Notes: generated from the sequence alone by a model not told the origin. 64,000 bases of DNA from Segatella copri (GCF_026015295.1 NZ_JAPDUW010000002.1:176397-240396); one strand, 5' to 3'. Positions 1 to 10,143 are shown, counted from the stretch's first letter. A program made the numbers and translations.

Positions 1-335
1 AAGAGAACACCTCTTTTGATAATAATGAGAAATATGCTACAGGTCTTGTCTTTAAGGGTAAGTATTATGAGGCAGAAGACTGGGATGCAGCAAAAAAAGA
101 GCCAATAGCTGGTCATGAATCGAAAGGTAAAGATAAGGCTTACACCTACGTCATTCGCCATAGCGACCCAACGGGAAATGGTACAACTAATGATATAATG
201 CATTACGGCATAGTCCGCAATAACATTTATCGAGTTCGTATCGATGGAATTACCGGTAAGGGACCGGATGGAATGAAGGTAACCCTCAACGTGAGAAAAT
301 GGGCAACCTATACTCACGAAGAGACAACAATGTAA
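1..335 (+). CDS. Mfa1-like fimbrial major subunit, C-terminal end (partial)
   Basis: Open from the left edge in the frame starting at base 3 and closed by TAA at 333-335, leaving about 110 residues of a longer protein. The tail carries the pattern YGIVRNNIYRV followed by a Gly-rich turn and a final beta strand. This is typical of the C-terminal domain of Bacteroidales Mfa1/FimA-type fimbrilins, where the last strand takes part in donor-strand polymerisation at the cell surface. The next gene is a fimbrial lipoprotein 56 bp downstream in the same direction, which supports a fimbrial operon. The N-terminal lipobox and domain lie outside the window, so the exact subfamily is unknown. Confidence 0.7.
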   Translation, partial: ENTSFDNNEKYATGLVFKGKYYEAEDWDAAKKEPIAGHESKGKDKAYTYVIRHSDPTGNGTTNDIMHYGIVRNNIYRVRIDGITGKGPDGMKVTLNVRKWATYTHEETTM

Positions 336-391
336 AAACGAAACAAATAGATAAACAGAAAGTATAGTTTGAAATTAAACTTTCAGAGAAA

Positions 392-1855
392 ATGAAAACG
401 ATGAAAACGATACATACGGCATTGATTCTGATGGTGCTAGCCTTTTTATCGGCTTGCTCCACAGATAGTGCTGACCCTATACAGGGAGGCAGTGGAGGCG
501 ATAACACAGGCGACAAGGTTACCGTCCACATGACTCTTTCTACAGCTCCTTCTTCAGGAACCAGAGCTACGTTGTGGAATGATGGCGTAGATGCAGAAAA
601 CATGAAGAGCTGGGTAGTAGCCTTTGTGAAAGACAACAAGGTTGTTTCTTTTGTAGAGAATACGGATGTATCGGCTAATAATCGCATTAAAGATGAAGTC
701 ACAATCAAGGATCTTCCTAAAGGAGAAGCTACCTATCAGGTTTATTCCTTCGCCAATCTAACAGCAACAGAACTTGGCATCTCAAAAGATGCAACCGTCA
801 AATTTGATGATAAGAAATGGAAGATGGATGGTAATGGCTTCGATGTTACTACCAAAGGCATTCCAATGAGCAATAAGCAGGAAGTAACGATAAATGCTTC
901 TGGTAAGCCAAGCATCACTGAACTTTGGGTAGTAAGAATGCTGGCAAAGGTTACACTTCGGTTTAAGAATCCAAGTGCTACTGCTTTGGAAATCAAAGAT
1001 ATTACACTCAGCGATATAACAAAGAACAGTAGTGAGAATGGAGATGCAGAAAACATCATGTTGCTGCCAAAGCATTCAGATGCATCATCTGGTGCAGATA
1101 AAGATAAGGTTACATGTACTCCAAATCTGGCAGAGCAGGCTGCAACGCAGAATTATACTTATAAGCTGTCTTCATCAAAGACGATACCGGCAAGTATTGA
1201 TACTTATAAGCCAGAGAATGAGATTTCGTTTTATGTAAATGAAAGCGCAGCGGGCAATACTTCCAAGTATTTCATCATCAACCTGAATACATCAGCAGGA
1301 GTCAAGCGTTACGCCCTGTTCCAGGATTGGACAACGATAGCTCGAAACGACCATCACATTCTGCCAATCTCATTAGATGATTACAAGTTGAAGTTTGATG
1401 TTCAGTCCTTCTCTGCCATTGGTCTCTATCCATCCATAACAGATAACGGAACCACTCTTTCCTATACCTGTTATTATCCGGAAGAGGAATTCCATATCCA
1501 GCCAAAGGTTGTAAAAGCAAGTGACGACTCCGAGGTTTCCGGCACCATCGACTATACCCAAGTAACATGGGAGTTAATCCAAGAAGATGGTATGACTGAT
1601 GAAGCTGCTGCCGAAGCTAATGCCAAGAAGGTGTTTAAAATACCTCCAAAATGGGATGCAATTACCGGCTATTTCGAAGGAACCTTTAATGATGATGCTG
1701 CCGACAAGCAGCAGGCACTCTATAAGGTTACAGTCCCAGTACCGGGCAAAACAGACAAGTATCTTACATACAAGATACTTTTCACCAAGGATTTGAGAAG
1801 CTTTGCTGCTCGTAAATATACGAGACAGAGTTACTATTTCAGAACAAAACAATAA
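392..1855 (+). CDS. Fimbrial subunit-like lipoprotein (Mfa family)
   Basis: 487 residues. The N terminus has a short positive stretch, a hydrophobic core and a lipobox-like FLSACS, so this is a predicted outer-membrane lipoprotein with Cys about 22 as the anchor. An acidic/Gly linker follows, then beta-rich sequence with the VVAFVKDN and VYSFANL patterns seen in FimB/Mfa-type subunits of Bacteroidales fimbriae. Two in-frame ATGs (392 and 401) could start it; the first is used. It lies between a partial fimbrilin and a giant secreted protein and is probably an accessory or anchoring/tip subunit of the same fimbria. The specific role (Mfa2-like anchor or Mfa3-5-like tip) cannot be decided from sequence alone. 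Confidence 0.65.
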   Translation: MKTMKTIHTALILMVLAFLSACSTDSADPIQGGSGGDNTGDKVTVHMTLSTAPSSGTRATLWNDGVDAENMKSWVVAFVKDNKVVSFVENTDVSANNRIKDEVTIKDLPKGEATYQVYSFANLTATELGISKDATVKFDDKKWKMDGNGFDVTTKGIPMSNKQEVTINASGKPSITELWVVRMLAKVTLRFKNPSATALEIKDITLSDITKNSSENGDAENIMLLPKHSDASSGADKDKVTCTPNLAEQAATQNYTYKLSSSKTIPASIDTYKPENEISFYVNESAAGNTSKYFIINLNTSAGVKRYALFQDWTTIARNDHHILPISLDDYKLKFDVQSFSAIGLYPSITDNGTTLSYTCYYPEEEFHIQPKVVKASDDSEVSGTIDYTQVTWELIQEDGMTDEAAAEANAKKVFKIPPKWDAITGYFEGTFNDDAADKQQALYKVTVPVPGKTDKYLTYKILFTKDLRSFAARKYTRQSYYFRTKQ

Positions 1856-1881
1856 TACTTATATTAAAAACATTGAAGCTT

Positions 1882-4800
1882 ATGTTTAAGTCTAAGATTT
1901 TTAATAGTGTAATGAGATATATGTTGGTAGCAATGCTTGCATTGCTGCCAAATACTATATGGGCTGGTGAAATTTATACGAACAATGTATTTTTGATCGA
2001 TGTAAACCGCGTATCTATTGATATGCAAAGTATCTTTGTTGGTAGTGATAATATGGCAAAATATAATTATATTGAGTTTTATTTTCTTGACAAGTCTGAT
2101 GCTATTGTAGATCTAGGTAATATTAAACTCGGTTTGTGGAATCAGGAATCTAATGATGCATACTCGGATTTTAATGGTGGTGGCTTCAAGAAGACCGTTA
2201 ATTATTTTCTTTTTTACAAAGAAAAAAATCAATGGGGATTCGATAATTTGTTTAGGTTAAAGATAAATACTACAGGTGTAAATCTCTCTGGTTATAAGTT
2301 TGTCGTAAAGGCTTCTAATACGAATAATTTTGAAACAGATAAGACAACGGCAGATGTTACATATACTTATCAGCTTTATTCTCAGAGAGATGTTGATGCT
2401 GTAACTTTCACCAAGGCAACTGATCCTACTTTGGTGAAATCTGCTTATGCTTTAAAAGAAGGAAACAAATGTATCTTCAGTGGTGCTTCTGTATATGATG
2501 AAATAAAAAAGATTTTAGAAGTTTCGTCTAAAGAAGATATTAAGGACTTCTATATACGTTGGACTATAAAGCATACAGATGACTCCAAAGTAGATAATCT
2601 TACTGTCTCTTCAGGAAAAATACAGAAGCGTAATGATTTTGACTATATTTACTTTAATAATACAGGTTCCTCAATTCAAGCAAAAGACTTGGATGTTACC
2701 TTAGTGTTGCCTAGTAGTGAGTCTTGGGATAACATAAAATTATCTTTTGTTATTTCCAAAAATGTCTCTGAATTGACTACTAAATATGGTGTTGTTGAGA
2801 AAGAGCCAACTTTGGATGCATTGTATAATATTACGTTGGAAACAAAGTACAACATGCCTTTCAATCATTATGTAGACCATGCTAATACTGCATTTGACGA
2901 AAAGGGTATGCAGCAGACTGCTGAATGGGAGTACTATGTCTATGTGAAAGATGCTAATGAGCAAGTAGAGTTAGTGCTGCCATTCGACAAATATGAAAAT
3001 GGAATAGGATCGGGATCGCCACTTGAGCCACGAGGTTATTTCAGATGGTATGATTTTAAAACAGATAAAGCTAATGATAATTTAAGTCCAGTTACAGGGA
3101 CCGGAGCATCAACTCTTCTGAATCATATTGTATCGGGAAGTAATGATTATGGCCTGTTTGCTTTCAATATTCCTCAAGACCCTGTTAGTAAGAATGTTGG
3201 TGTTACATATACTGCACCTGCAGGAGCTTCATCTGATGAATGGGCTGGTGAAGATATTGCCTGTGATATAAGCCGTTATATTGATGGTTTGGATGCAACA
3301 AAAACTTATCTGGTACACGAGCCTACGCTCTCTATCAGATACATTTTCCATATCCGTTCTGCCAAGCAGTTAGCAGACAATATTATGAATACGGCTATTG
3401 GAAAAAATACTCAAAGAGCAGGTTATAGAACTTATGAGGATGGAAAGTATTTGACTGTTGGCATGAAGGATGCAAGTTCTACTTTGACACTTCGACTGGA
3501 TTTATCAGATGCAAAGAAATATTATTTCCATCCATTGGCTGATGGTATATATGAGAACGATGGAGCTTTTTCGGGTTTCACTAATCGAGTATATTATGTA
3601 GATGAAAAGGACAAACTCGTAGAATCCAACTTCGATAAAACAAAATTATGCCATGCAACTAAGATAGAATGGTGGGCATATGATAAGACCAAGACCTATT
3701 GTCTATGGTTAGGTACCAAGACCGACCGTTTCTTTGATTTGAAGATGAATAATCTTAACACAAGCTGGATGTCTGTATATAAAAGTGGGGCTAATAAGAC
3801 TTTTACATTTACCTATGGAGATCCTGTGTACATCGTTGCATATGCTATGGATGATGAAAATCACCGTTGTCCAATTGCCAACTTTGATGTTCGATTTATG
3901 AATAATCATCCGATGACTAAAGAAGAGATAGTTAAAGAAGGTTTGAATAATAGACTGATTAGTTATCTTGACGAGCATTATAAAATGGCTACTAAGCCAA
4001 TTACATTTGATGATGATGATGTAGAACAAACATTGGCAGCTCCTACAACTCCAGATAACAACCAGGACCGTTTACCATCTAAATGGGATCGCCGTGCTTA
4101 TAGTTTCGTATATCGTGATTTGATTGACTACGATGCTACTAATTATAATGGTTTGAATAAAATCGGTCATTCTCCACTTCATGGAGATTATTGCTTGTAT
4201 AAGTCTGCCAATGTTAATGGTATTTCCGGTAATGGTGGGTCACTTAAAGATGGATATCTTTGGTGGCAAAGTGGAATGTTACATGATAAGACTTATGAGA
4301 TAACCAATGGTTCTCAGTATGGCCACTTCCTCTATGTGGATGCATCAGACGAAAGTAGAAAAATCGCCGCTGCAGATTTCACGGCAGATCTCTGTACAGG
4401 ACAGCAACTTATCTTCACAGCGGGTGTTGCTGACATGACTAAAAACGAGGGTACTAAGCCACAGATTATGTTTAAACTATTTGGTGTTAAAAGAAATGTC
4501 AATGATGATATTGTTGAAAAACACCTGATACATAGTTTTGCGTCTGGTGATTTTAAGACTAATGTAGAAGACTTGAAACCGGCAACTTGGTACCAGGTAT
4601 ATGGTAAGATTACTTTGCAAAAAGAGTCAAATGTAGAGCAGTATTCAGATTTCCGACTGGAGATTGATAATTACTGTAGCAATACTGATGGTGCCGACTA
4701 TGCCGTAGATGATATCCGTATGTATCTTGCGCCGGCTAAGGTTCAGGTGATTCAGGAAAAGCCGGTATGTAACGGTGCTACAACAGGAAACATCAAACTG

Positions 4801-7800
4801 AAGATACGTGCTATCCACGAGACCTTGAATGCGATTTTGGGACATAAAGATACAAAGATCTATTTCAGATTTGTGGGTGAAGATGGAAAACCTGTAACGG
4901 GCGATGGATTTTATTCATACACCTTAACGGATAAAAAGAATGGTACAAAGAATAATGTTCCTGGCACAGAATATGGTACTGTTGATGTATACGATTCAGA
5001 GGAAACCTGTAAGAACTTTGAAATCGATGGTACTAATATGATTGAGCAAGATAGTGAAGGTGAAACCTATATTGTTATCAGCAATAAGGACTTTTCTTTG
5101 ACTACGGGTAAGAAGTATTATGTATCTGTATCTACAGAAGATCCTGTCAAGGGAAATGCTAATTGGGGCACACCTGCTGAAGTCTGCTCGGTATACAGTA
5201 ACTGGTTTGAAATGATTAGCCAGCATCCAGTCATTACGGATACAGATGGTAAGATCGTGACGGATTATAAGATTCCTTGCGATAAAACTGACAACTATGA
5301 GGTTACTATCAAGGGACAGTTGACTACAACCGATCCTAATAGTGGCGGTAAGATAACATTGGATAATGTGGAGTTCTTCTGGTATATTAATGATCCTGCA
5401 GTAGCTTCCAACAAGCTGAACGAAACAGCCAGCAACACAATCACTATCAGCAAGGAAAAGCTTCCTTTGGGTGAAACACATAAAATCTTTATGTTGCCAA
5501 AAGGAACTGAGAATTCAGATGGTTATATTCCATACGAAATCAATGGTAAGACCTATCTGTTGTGTTCTGCTGCAACACCCGTCCAATTGCGTGTCATGAA
5601 GGATGGACCGCAGCTTAACTTCGGATTCAACGATGTGGATTATCCATTCAAGGCTTCTGATTATGAGGCATCGCTTCGCATCGGTTTGCCACAGCTGAAG
5701 AAGTTGAAGAATACAGGGTTCCTGGAGATTCCTCTTCATAGTGCTACTATGGGTGATGGAAATGCTATCACTTCGCCACTTACCTTCGTCGATGATAGTG
5801 GCACTTCTGCAATTACTTCAGATAAGGTAATGGTAGCATACACGAATGACCCGTTATGGACAACTGCCATGCTGAATACCCAGGTTGCCACATTGCAGAG
5901 TACAGAGTTGCCGGCTATAGATAAAACGACTCAGGCTACCCTCAATATCAAGTTCTCTGATGCTGCCGTAGAGAATTTCCATGAGGGATATTACTACGAG
6001 CTCAGATTTGCCTTCGAGCAGAGAACAGCTTCTGAGGGAACTACTAACTGCCCTGGCGAGTCTTATCTCAAGTTGAAGATTGTACCGGAGTTCGTAACCT
6101 GGACACCAACAGCAGATGGCGGTATGAATGCCAACTGGAATAATGATGATAACTGGCATCGCTCATCTTCTACAGAATTGTATGATGATAAGTATACAGA
6201 TTATCTGGCTTATGGAAGCAGTATGTCGGGTACGCCAACTTCTGCAAAGGATATTCCTACGCTGAACAGCTATGTGCCAATGAAGTTTACCAAGGTAACT
6301 ATAGGCAATCTGAATGGTTTGCCATTTCCTGACCTCGGTAATGTCGTTTACCGTAGCACCAATAAGATTGCTACCAAGCTGACCAATGGCAAGGGTAATG
6401 AGGCTACGAAGTATATCCAGTATGATATTATGACTTACTGGGATGAAGCAGCTGCTGATAAGGGATTGGAAGCAGGTAATCTGAAGTGTGAGAAGTTCTA
6501 TGGCAATACCTGTCATCAGATTTACTTCAAACCTCAGGGCGAGCTTCGCGACCAGTGCTATCTGATATATGACAAGGCTTGGGTAGAGAAAGAGCTGGAA
6601 CCAAATAAGTGGTACACCATGGCTTCGCCTCTGCAGTATATCTACGCCGGTGATATGTATGTGCCAGCAAAGGATGGACGACAGGAAACCAAGGCGTTTA
6701 CGGATATCACGTTTGATACGAATGTATATAGCCGGAGCAAGTATCCGGTTTATCAGAGAGCTTGGATGAAGAGTGATGTGAAGGAAATCACCCCTGATGA
6801 TAAGCATAATGCATATCATTATCCGGATGGAGCAGCTCCAGGTGATGTTGATATGAATCTCGGCTACTGGAGCCACGTATATAATAAGGTAGACGAGAGC
6901 TATGCCGCAGATGGAACCTTCGGTGGTTTCTCTATCAAGGCGGGTAATGCCCTCCTGCCGAAGGATAAGACTACAAAGGCGCTCCTCCGTTTGCCAAAGG
7001 CTGATACCGAATATCAGTACTTCGATTATAATGGTAATGAGAACTCTTCAAGCAAGACTCGGGTTGCGAAAGATGCTGGCCATGGCAAGTTTCTCGTAGC
7101 TTACAGTAATGAAGAGAAGACATTCGCAGAGAAGACCCAGGCCTTGGGAACAGATAACGCCAGCGGATTCTATCTCGTTGCCAATCCATATACCTGTTCT
7201 ATCTCGATGGCTAAGTTCTTCGAGGCCAATACTGGTTTGCAGAAAGCTATTTGGATTGTAGAGAATGGTGAGGTAAAGGCGATTTCCAATGAAGAATTGG
7301 ATAAGAAAAACTACGCTATCCAGCCTACCCAGTCGTTCTTTGTTAAGAAGAATACTGGCGCTGCTATTAGAGAAGTAAGATTCACTTCTACGATGTGTGT
7401 TGACCGCACCATTACTCCTGGCCTGCTGATGGCATCTGACTATGTCAAGAGCATTGAAGCAACGACAGAGAATTCCAACGGCCAGACGTCTAGGGCACGC
7501 ATTGCTTTGCGTCCGGAGGCTTCTGCCGACTATGATGACCAGGAGGATGTGGATCTCTTGTATGATCAGAACCTCAAGGATATTCCGCAGGTTTATACCG
7601 TTGCCGGCAACGAGGCGGTGGCTGTGAATGCTGTTCCTGAGTTGTCCTGGATTCCACTCGGTATCGTGAGCCAGCAGGCTGAAGAGGTTTCACTTACCCT
7701 GAAGGGTGTGAACAAGCTCGATGCTCCTGTTTATCTCTACGATGCTGCATCGGCAAGCTTTACGGAAGTTCATGATGGCGAGGCTGTGAAGGTGAAGGCG

Positions 7801-8109
7801 GGTGACCACGGAAGATACTTCCTCACCCAGACCCGTACCTCAACCGGCATCGACCGCATGGAGGCTGAAGAGCAGAGTGCACCGGTGAAGGTTTACTCAC
7901 CAGCTGCAGGCATGATCGTTGTTTCTGCTCTGGGTAGTGAGAAACTCGACAGGGTTCAGGTATTTACATTGGATGGCAAGATGGTTCACAGTTATCAGTT
8001 GCCTGATAAGCAGAGAATGATTCTCCGTGTTCCATCCGGCATTTACATCGTGAAGGCATCTACCCAGTCCTGTGCTCAGGCTAAGGGTCAGAAGATTTCA
8101 GTAAGATAG
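1882..8109 (+). CDS. Giant secreted surface protein with T9SS-type C-terminal domain
   Basis: 2075 residues from the ATG at 1882. A TTG three codons earlier is possible but less likely. A signal peptide is clear: basic start, hydrophobic core near residues 12-24, and a WAG cleavage region. The body is Asp/Asn/Thr/Tyr-rich, beta-type and without low-complexity repeats that I can see. The last roughly 85 residues resemble a Por/T9SS type A sorting domain (VFTLDGKMVHSY, then SGIYIVKA, then a short basic end), so export through the type IX system and surface attachment are inferred. It directly follows the fimbrial lipoprotein (gap 26 bp) and may be an adhesin or fimbrial tip partner. No enzymatic motif was recognised. 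Confidence 0.75.
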   Translation: MFKSKIFNSVMRYMLVAMLALLPNTIWAGEIYTNNVFLIDVNRVSIDMQSIFVGSDNMAKYNYIEFYFLDKSDAIVDLGNIKLGLWNQESNDAYSDFNGGGFKKTVNYFLFYKEKNQWGFDNLFRLKINTTGVNLSGYKFVVKASNTNNFETDKTTADVTYTYQLYSQRDVDAVTFTKATDPTLVKSAYALKEGNKCIFSGASVYDEIKKILEVSSKEDIKDFYIRWTIKHTDDSKVDNLTVSSGKIQKRNDFDYIYFNNTGSSIQAKDLDVTLVLPSSESWDNIKLSFVISKNVSELTTKYGVVEKEPTLDALYNITLETKYNMPFNHYVDHANTAFDEKGMQQTAEWEYYVYVKDANEQVELVLPFDKYENGIGSGSPLEPRGYFRWYDFKTDKANDNLSPVTGTGASTLLNHIVSGSNDYGLFAFNIPQDPVSKNVGVTYTAPAGASSDEWAGEDIACDISRYIDGLDATKTYLVHEPTLSIRYIFHIRSAKQLADNIMNTAIGKNTQRAGYRTYEDGKYLTVGMKDASSTLTLRLDLSDAKKYYFHPLADGIYENDGAFSGFTNRVYYVDEKDKLVESNFDKTKLCHATKIEWWAYDKTKTYCLWLGTKTDRFFDLKMNNLNTSWMSVYKSGANKTFTFTYGDPVYIVAYAMDDENHRCPIANFDVRFMNNHPMTKEEIVKEGLNNRLISYLDEHYKMATKPITFDDDDVEQTLAAPTTPDNNQDRLPSKWDRRAYSFVYRDLIDYDATNYNGLNKIGHSPLHGDYCLYKSANVNGISGNGGSLKDGYLWWQSGMLHDKTYEITNGSQYGHFLYVDASDESRKIAAADFTADLCTGQQLIFTAGVADMTKNEGTKPQIMFKLFGVKRNVNDDIVEKHLIHSFASGDFKTNVEDLKPATWYQVYGKITLQKESNVEQYSDFRLEIDNYCSNTDGADYAVDDIRMYLAPAKVQVIQEKPVCNGATTGNIKLKIRAIHETLNAILGHKDTKIYFRFVGEDGKPVTGDGFYSYTLTDKKNGTKNNVPGTEYGTVDVYDSEETCKNFEIDGTNMIEQDSEGETYIVISNKDFSLTTGKKYYVSVSTEDPVKGNANWGTPAEVCSVYSNWFEMISQHPVITDTDGKIVTDYKIPCDKTDNYEVTIKGQLTTTDPNSGGKITLDNVEFFWYINDPAVASNKLNETASNTITISKEKLPLGETHKIFMLPKGTENSDGYIPYEINGKTYLLCSAATPVQLRVMKDGPQLNFGFNDVDYPFKASDYEASLRIGLPQLKKLKNTGFLEIPLHSATMGDGNAITSPLTFVDDSGTSAITSDKVMVAYTNDPLWTTAMLNTQVATLQSTELPAIDKTTQATLNIKFSDAAVENFHEGYYYELRFAFEQRTASEGTTNCPGESYLKLKIVPEFVTWTPTADGGMNANWNNDDNWHRSSSTELYDDKYTDYLAYGSSMSGTPTSAKDIPTLNSYVPMKFTKVTIGNLNGLPFPDLGNVVYRSTNKIATKLTNGKGNEATKYIQYDIMTYWDEAAADKGLEAGNLKCEKFYGNTCHQIYFKPQGELRDQCYLIYDKAWVEKELEPNKWYTMASPLQYIYAGDMYVPAKDGRQETKAFTDITFDTNVYSRSKYPVYQRAWMKSDVKEITPDDKHNAYHYPDGAAPGDVDMNLGYWSHVYNKVDESYAADGTFGGFSIKAGNALLPKDKTTKALLRLPKADTEYQYFDYNGNENSSSKTRVAKDAGHGKFLVAYSNEEKTFAEKTQALGTDNASGFYLVANPYTCSISMAKFFEANTGLQKAIWIVENGEVKAISNEELDKKNYAIQPTQSFFVKKNTGAAIREVRFTSTMCVDRTITPGLLMASDYVKSIEATTENSNGQTSRARIALRPEASADYDDQEDVDLLYDQNLKDIPQVYTVAGNEAVAVNAVPELSWIPLGIVSQQAEEVSLTLKGVNKLDAPVYLYDAASASFTEVHDGEAVKVKAGDHGRYFLTQTRTSTGIDRMEAEEQSAPVKVYSPAAGMIVVSALGSEKLDRVQVFTLDGKMVHSYQLPDKQRMILRVPSGIYIVKASTQSCAQAKGQKISVR

Positions 8110-8189
8110 TATATTCTGGTTTTTAAATATCAATACTTATTTTTTTATAATCCTTTTATACCCACATTATCTGATACCTTACTATATAT

Positions 8190-8250
8190 AGGGGCATCTT
8201 TGTTTCTTTGGTAGAGACGAAGGTGTCCCTATCATTTTTATTATTTTTTT
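8190..8250 (+). terminator. Rho-independent terminator after the fimbrial/adhesin genes
   Basis: A 13-bp stem with a few G-U pairs joins 8190-8202 to 8218-8230 across a 15-nt loop. It is followed by a T-rich run (8231-8250). It sits 80 bp downstream of the adhesin stop and immediately before the upxY promoter. Confidence 0.75.
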
Positions 8251-8262
8251 TAACACGCATAA

Positions 8263-8361
8263 TTTGCTAGTTTCCAACAATTATCTTATATTTGCAAAGA
8301 GTTTCTGTGTCTCTTATGTAGAGATTCAGATGAACGACATCAAAAAACGAACTTGATTCGC
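8263..8361 (+). promoter_or_regulatory. upxY promoter and leader, copy 1
   Basis: A Bacteroidetes promoter is visible: TTTG at 8263-8266 and TATATTTG at 8287-8294, about 20 bp apart. The untranslated leader has a nested hairpin (TCTG/CAGA outside CTC/GAG) and a nine-codon mini-ORF, ATG 8330 to TGA 8356, encoding MNDIKKRT. The leader recurs near 21779 and 36047. Conservation of the mini-ORF and hairpin in all three copies suggests a control element such as attenuation, but this is inference. Confidence 0.65.
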
Positions 8362-9033
8362 ATGATGAAAGAGACAAATATACACTCACAGGTAACGTCC
8401 ACTATTGCAGGGGACGACGGCGAAGCCGTGGCAAAAAGTGAAGAAAACGCTAAGAAAAAGGTTCCGGAAAAGCCTAATGAAGGGCTTGAAAAACCAGCTG
8501 ATGCAGGATGGTATGTGGCTGTAGTGAGAGTGAATTGTGAAACGAGAATAGCTGATTCTATACGAATCAATCTTAATCACAATCATGTTTGGTTTGATTA
8601 CTGGATTCCCAAGGTAAAAGTAGTTTATATAGACAAACGTTCCAATAAGCGAAAAGTGAAAGAAAAGCTATTTCTTTCCACCTTTATCTTTTGCAATGTT
8701 TCTCCGAGACAACTTGACAAAATCCGCTTCCGTTCGGATGTGTATAAGATGCTGACGATGCCAGGTCAAAGGAAAATATATCAAATTCCCGACCAGGTTG
8801 TTGCCAACTATCGATATTTTGTAGAGAATGATGAAGAACCTGTCACTGCTGCCCCTGTTCCTTTGAAGAAAGGAATCAAAGTGCGAGTGGTAGCAGGCAG
8901 CATGAAAGGTGTGGAAGCATACGTACAGAGCTATAATGGCAAGAAAGCCGTCATCGGCAGCGAAATCAAGTATATCAGTGGTGCAACGCTTACGATAAGT
9001 AGAAATTTACTCGAAGTCGTTGAAGAAGATTGA
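8362..9033 (+). CDS. upxY: UpxY family transcription antiterminator (NusG-like), intact copy
   Basis: 223 residues from the ATG at 8362. After a charged, poorly ordered N-terminal tail of about 45 residues comes a NusG N-terminal-like domain: GWYVAVVRVNCE, then VWFDYWIPKVKV, then LFLSTFIFCNVS. The C terminus has a KOW-type region (GIKVRVVAGSMKGVEAYV). UpxY proteins bind RNA polymerase and allow read-through of long surface-polysaccharide operons in Bacteroidales. No glycosyltransferase or export gene follows here; small genes and defence modules do. This copy has therefore either lost its capsule operon or been recruited to another locus. Two broken copies lie at 21878 and 36136. Confidence 0.88.
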   Translation: MMKETNIHSQVTSTIAGDDGEAVAKSEENAKKKVPEKPNEGLEKPADAGWYVAVVRVNCETRIADSIRINLNHNHVWFDYWIPKVKVVYIDKRSNKRKVKEKLFLSTFIFCNVSPRQLDKIRFRSDVYKMLTMPGQRKIYQIPDQVVANYRYFVENDEEPVTAAPVPLKKGIKVRVVAGSMKGVEAYVQSYNGKKAVIGSEIKYISGATLTISRNLLEVVEED

Positions 9034-9082
9034 GTTGTAGAATGATCTTGTTGCATAAAAATGGAAACGTTGGTATACATTC

Positions 9083-9112
9083 TTGAAGTTTCATGGAAAA
9101 CCCTTATCTTTG
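9083..9112 (+). promoter_or_regulatory. Bacteroidetes promoter for the 67-residue gene
   Basis: TTG at 9083-9085 and TATCTTTG at 9105-9112, spaced 19 bp, lie 25 bp before the ATG at 9137. Confidence 0.6.
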
Positions 9113-9136
9113 CAGGCGATATTGAAATAAAAAATT

Positions 9137-9340
9137 ATGGGAAAAATCATAGATAAGACGATAACAAAGATAGTTACAGAAGAGGGTATCTCTCTCTTTC
9201 GCCGTGTAACTAAGGTTTTGATGCCAAATGGCAAGTATCGTTATCCTGTAGAATATTTCGATGCAACTCCCGGAGTTGTTAAGGTTTCGAAAGAAGAAAT
9301 GGATAAGGTTGCAATACCTGTTTACAAAAAGTTAATCTAA
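9137..9340 (+). CDS. Small basic hypothetical protein (67 aa)
   Basis: 67 residues, rich in Lys and Val, with no membrane segment or known motif. It looks like a compact alpha/beta fold (GKIIDKTITKIV at the start, a KYRYPVEYFDATPG turn in the middle). A good promoter sits 25 bp upstream, which makes it a real gene rather than a chance ORF. It stands alone between upxY and a repeat block, about 800 bp before a TA pair. Function not recognised. Confidence 0.6.
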   Translation: MGKIIDKTITKIVTEEGISLFRRVTKVLMPNGKYRYPVEYFDATPGVVKVSKEEMDKVAIPVYKKLI

Positions 9341-9450
9341 TGGAACGGTTGATGTCTGATGGTTATCCTTTTATCTTTCAAATGATAAGATACATCCTCT
9401 TATGCTGATGAACTAGCAAATATTGTGCAACAATATTTATAAGATAACAT

Positions 9451-9838
9451 CCTCATTCGAGCGACGACAAGTGCAGAGCGATACTGCAATGGGGAACAAT
9501 TCTGGTGGGCTCAATCAGCATACTGTCCCCATGCACCCCCAATCAGCAAGCTAAAGTAAGGCGGTCCCATCCCGCACAATATGGCGAAGACTTTTGATGG
9601 TCCGCCAACCTTATAGCGTAGCGGTTCCGAGCACCGAGTAGGGCGGTTTCCTCCCTCTCTCCTGAGGAGAAAGGGCCGGGGTGAGAGGTGGAGCCTTCCT
9701 TAATGGTAAGGAAGGACGGGTAGGTTTTCGAACAGATAGCACTTGTAGGGCGGTTACATCCCTAATCCCTATGGTAGGGATTTAGGGCTTGGGTATAGGG
9801 TTAAGGACCCCCTCTTCGCAAGAGGGGGACAGGGGAGT
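9451..9838. repeat. Mosaic intergenic repeat block R1
   Basis: Non-coding block built of sub-units that recur elsewhere in the window. They are a CCTCATT...AATGAGG-bounded unit (also near 10915, 37940 and 38134), a GGCGGTCCC...GGTCCGCC hairpin unit followed by a GCGTAGCGGTTCCGAGCACC segment (also at 21043, 25348, 35325 and 38271), and a terminator-like hairpin CCCCCTCTT-CGC-AAGAGGGGG at 9808-9828 (also at 38518-38538). The unit order varies between copies. The rest of 9341-9450 shows nothing recognisable. Confidence 0.85.
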
Positions 9839-9873
9839 CGAAGCAATACAATAATTAATAAGGAGATTACGTT

Positions 9874-10026
9874 ATGAACATAGAAGAAAAAAAAGCAGAT
9901 TTTATAAGTCGCTTCAGGGCATCTAGGGAGCGAAAGGCAGAATACATAGCACAAATGGAAAAGCGAATGCGTGATGACTATCGCCGCAGAACCGGTAAGG
10001 AAGCAGAATCATTTTGTGTATTGTAA
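9874..10026 (+). CDS. Very small basic helical protein (50 aa)
   Basis: A 51-codon ORF with an AGGAG ribosome-binding site ending about 9 bp before ATG. The product is strongly helical and basic (FISRFRASRERKAEY, then MEKRMRDDYRRR). It follows directly on the CCCCCTCTT hairpin, in the same position relative to the repeat as the 175-residue gene at 38569. It may be the head of a longer gene lost by recombination or a genuine small protein. Function unknown. Confidence 0.45.
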   Translation: MNIEEKKADFISRFRASRERKAEYIAQMEKRMRDDYRRRTGKEAESFCVL

Positions 10027-10103
10027 TGTTTAGCCCTAAGCCAAGTATAGGTTAATAAATGCATTTTTTCTCTTAATTCCTTGGTGATTACGAAAGAAAG
10101 TCG

Positions 10104-10111
10104 TAAATTTG
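10104..10111 (+). promoter_or_regulatory. -7 element for the RelE/ParE-type TA operon
   Basis: TAAATTTG matches TAnnTTTG and lies 33 bp before the antitoxin ATG, with an AAAGGAG ribosome-binding site between them. Confidence 0.6.
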
Positions 10112-10143
10112 CAGACAAAGATTAAAATAAAGGAGAATGTATT

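Noticed and set aside
8362..10026. Start of a capsular polysaccharide operon after upxY
   Set aside because: No glycosyltransferase, flippase, polymerase or UpxZ-like gene follows; only small unknown genes and a TA pair.
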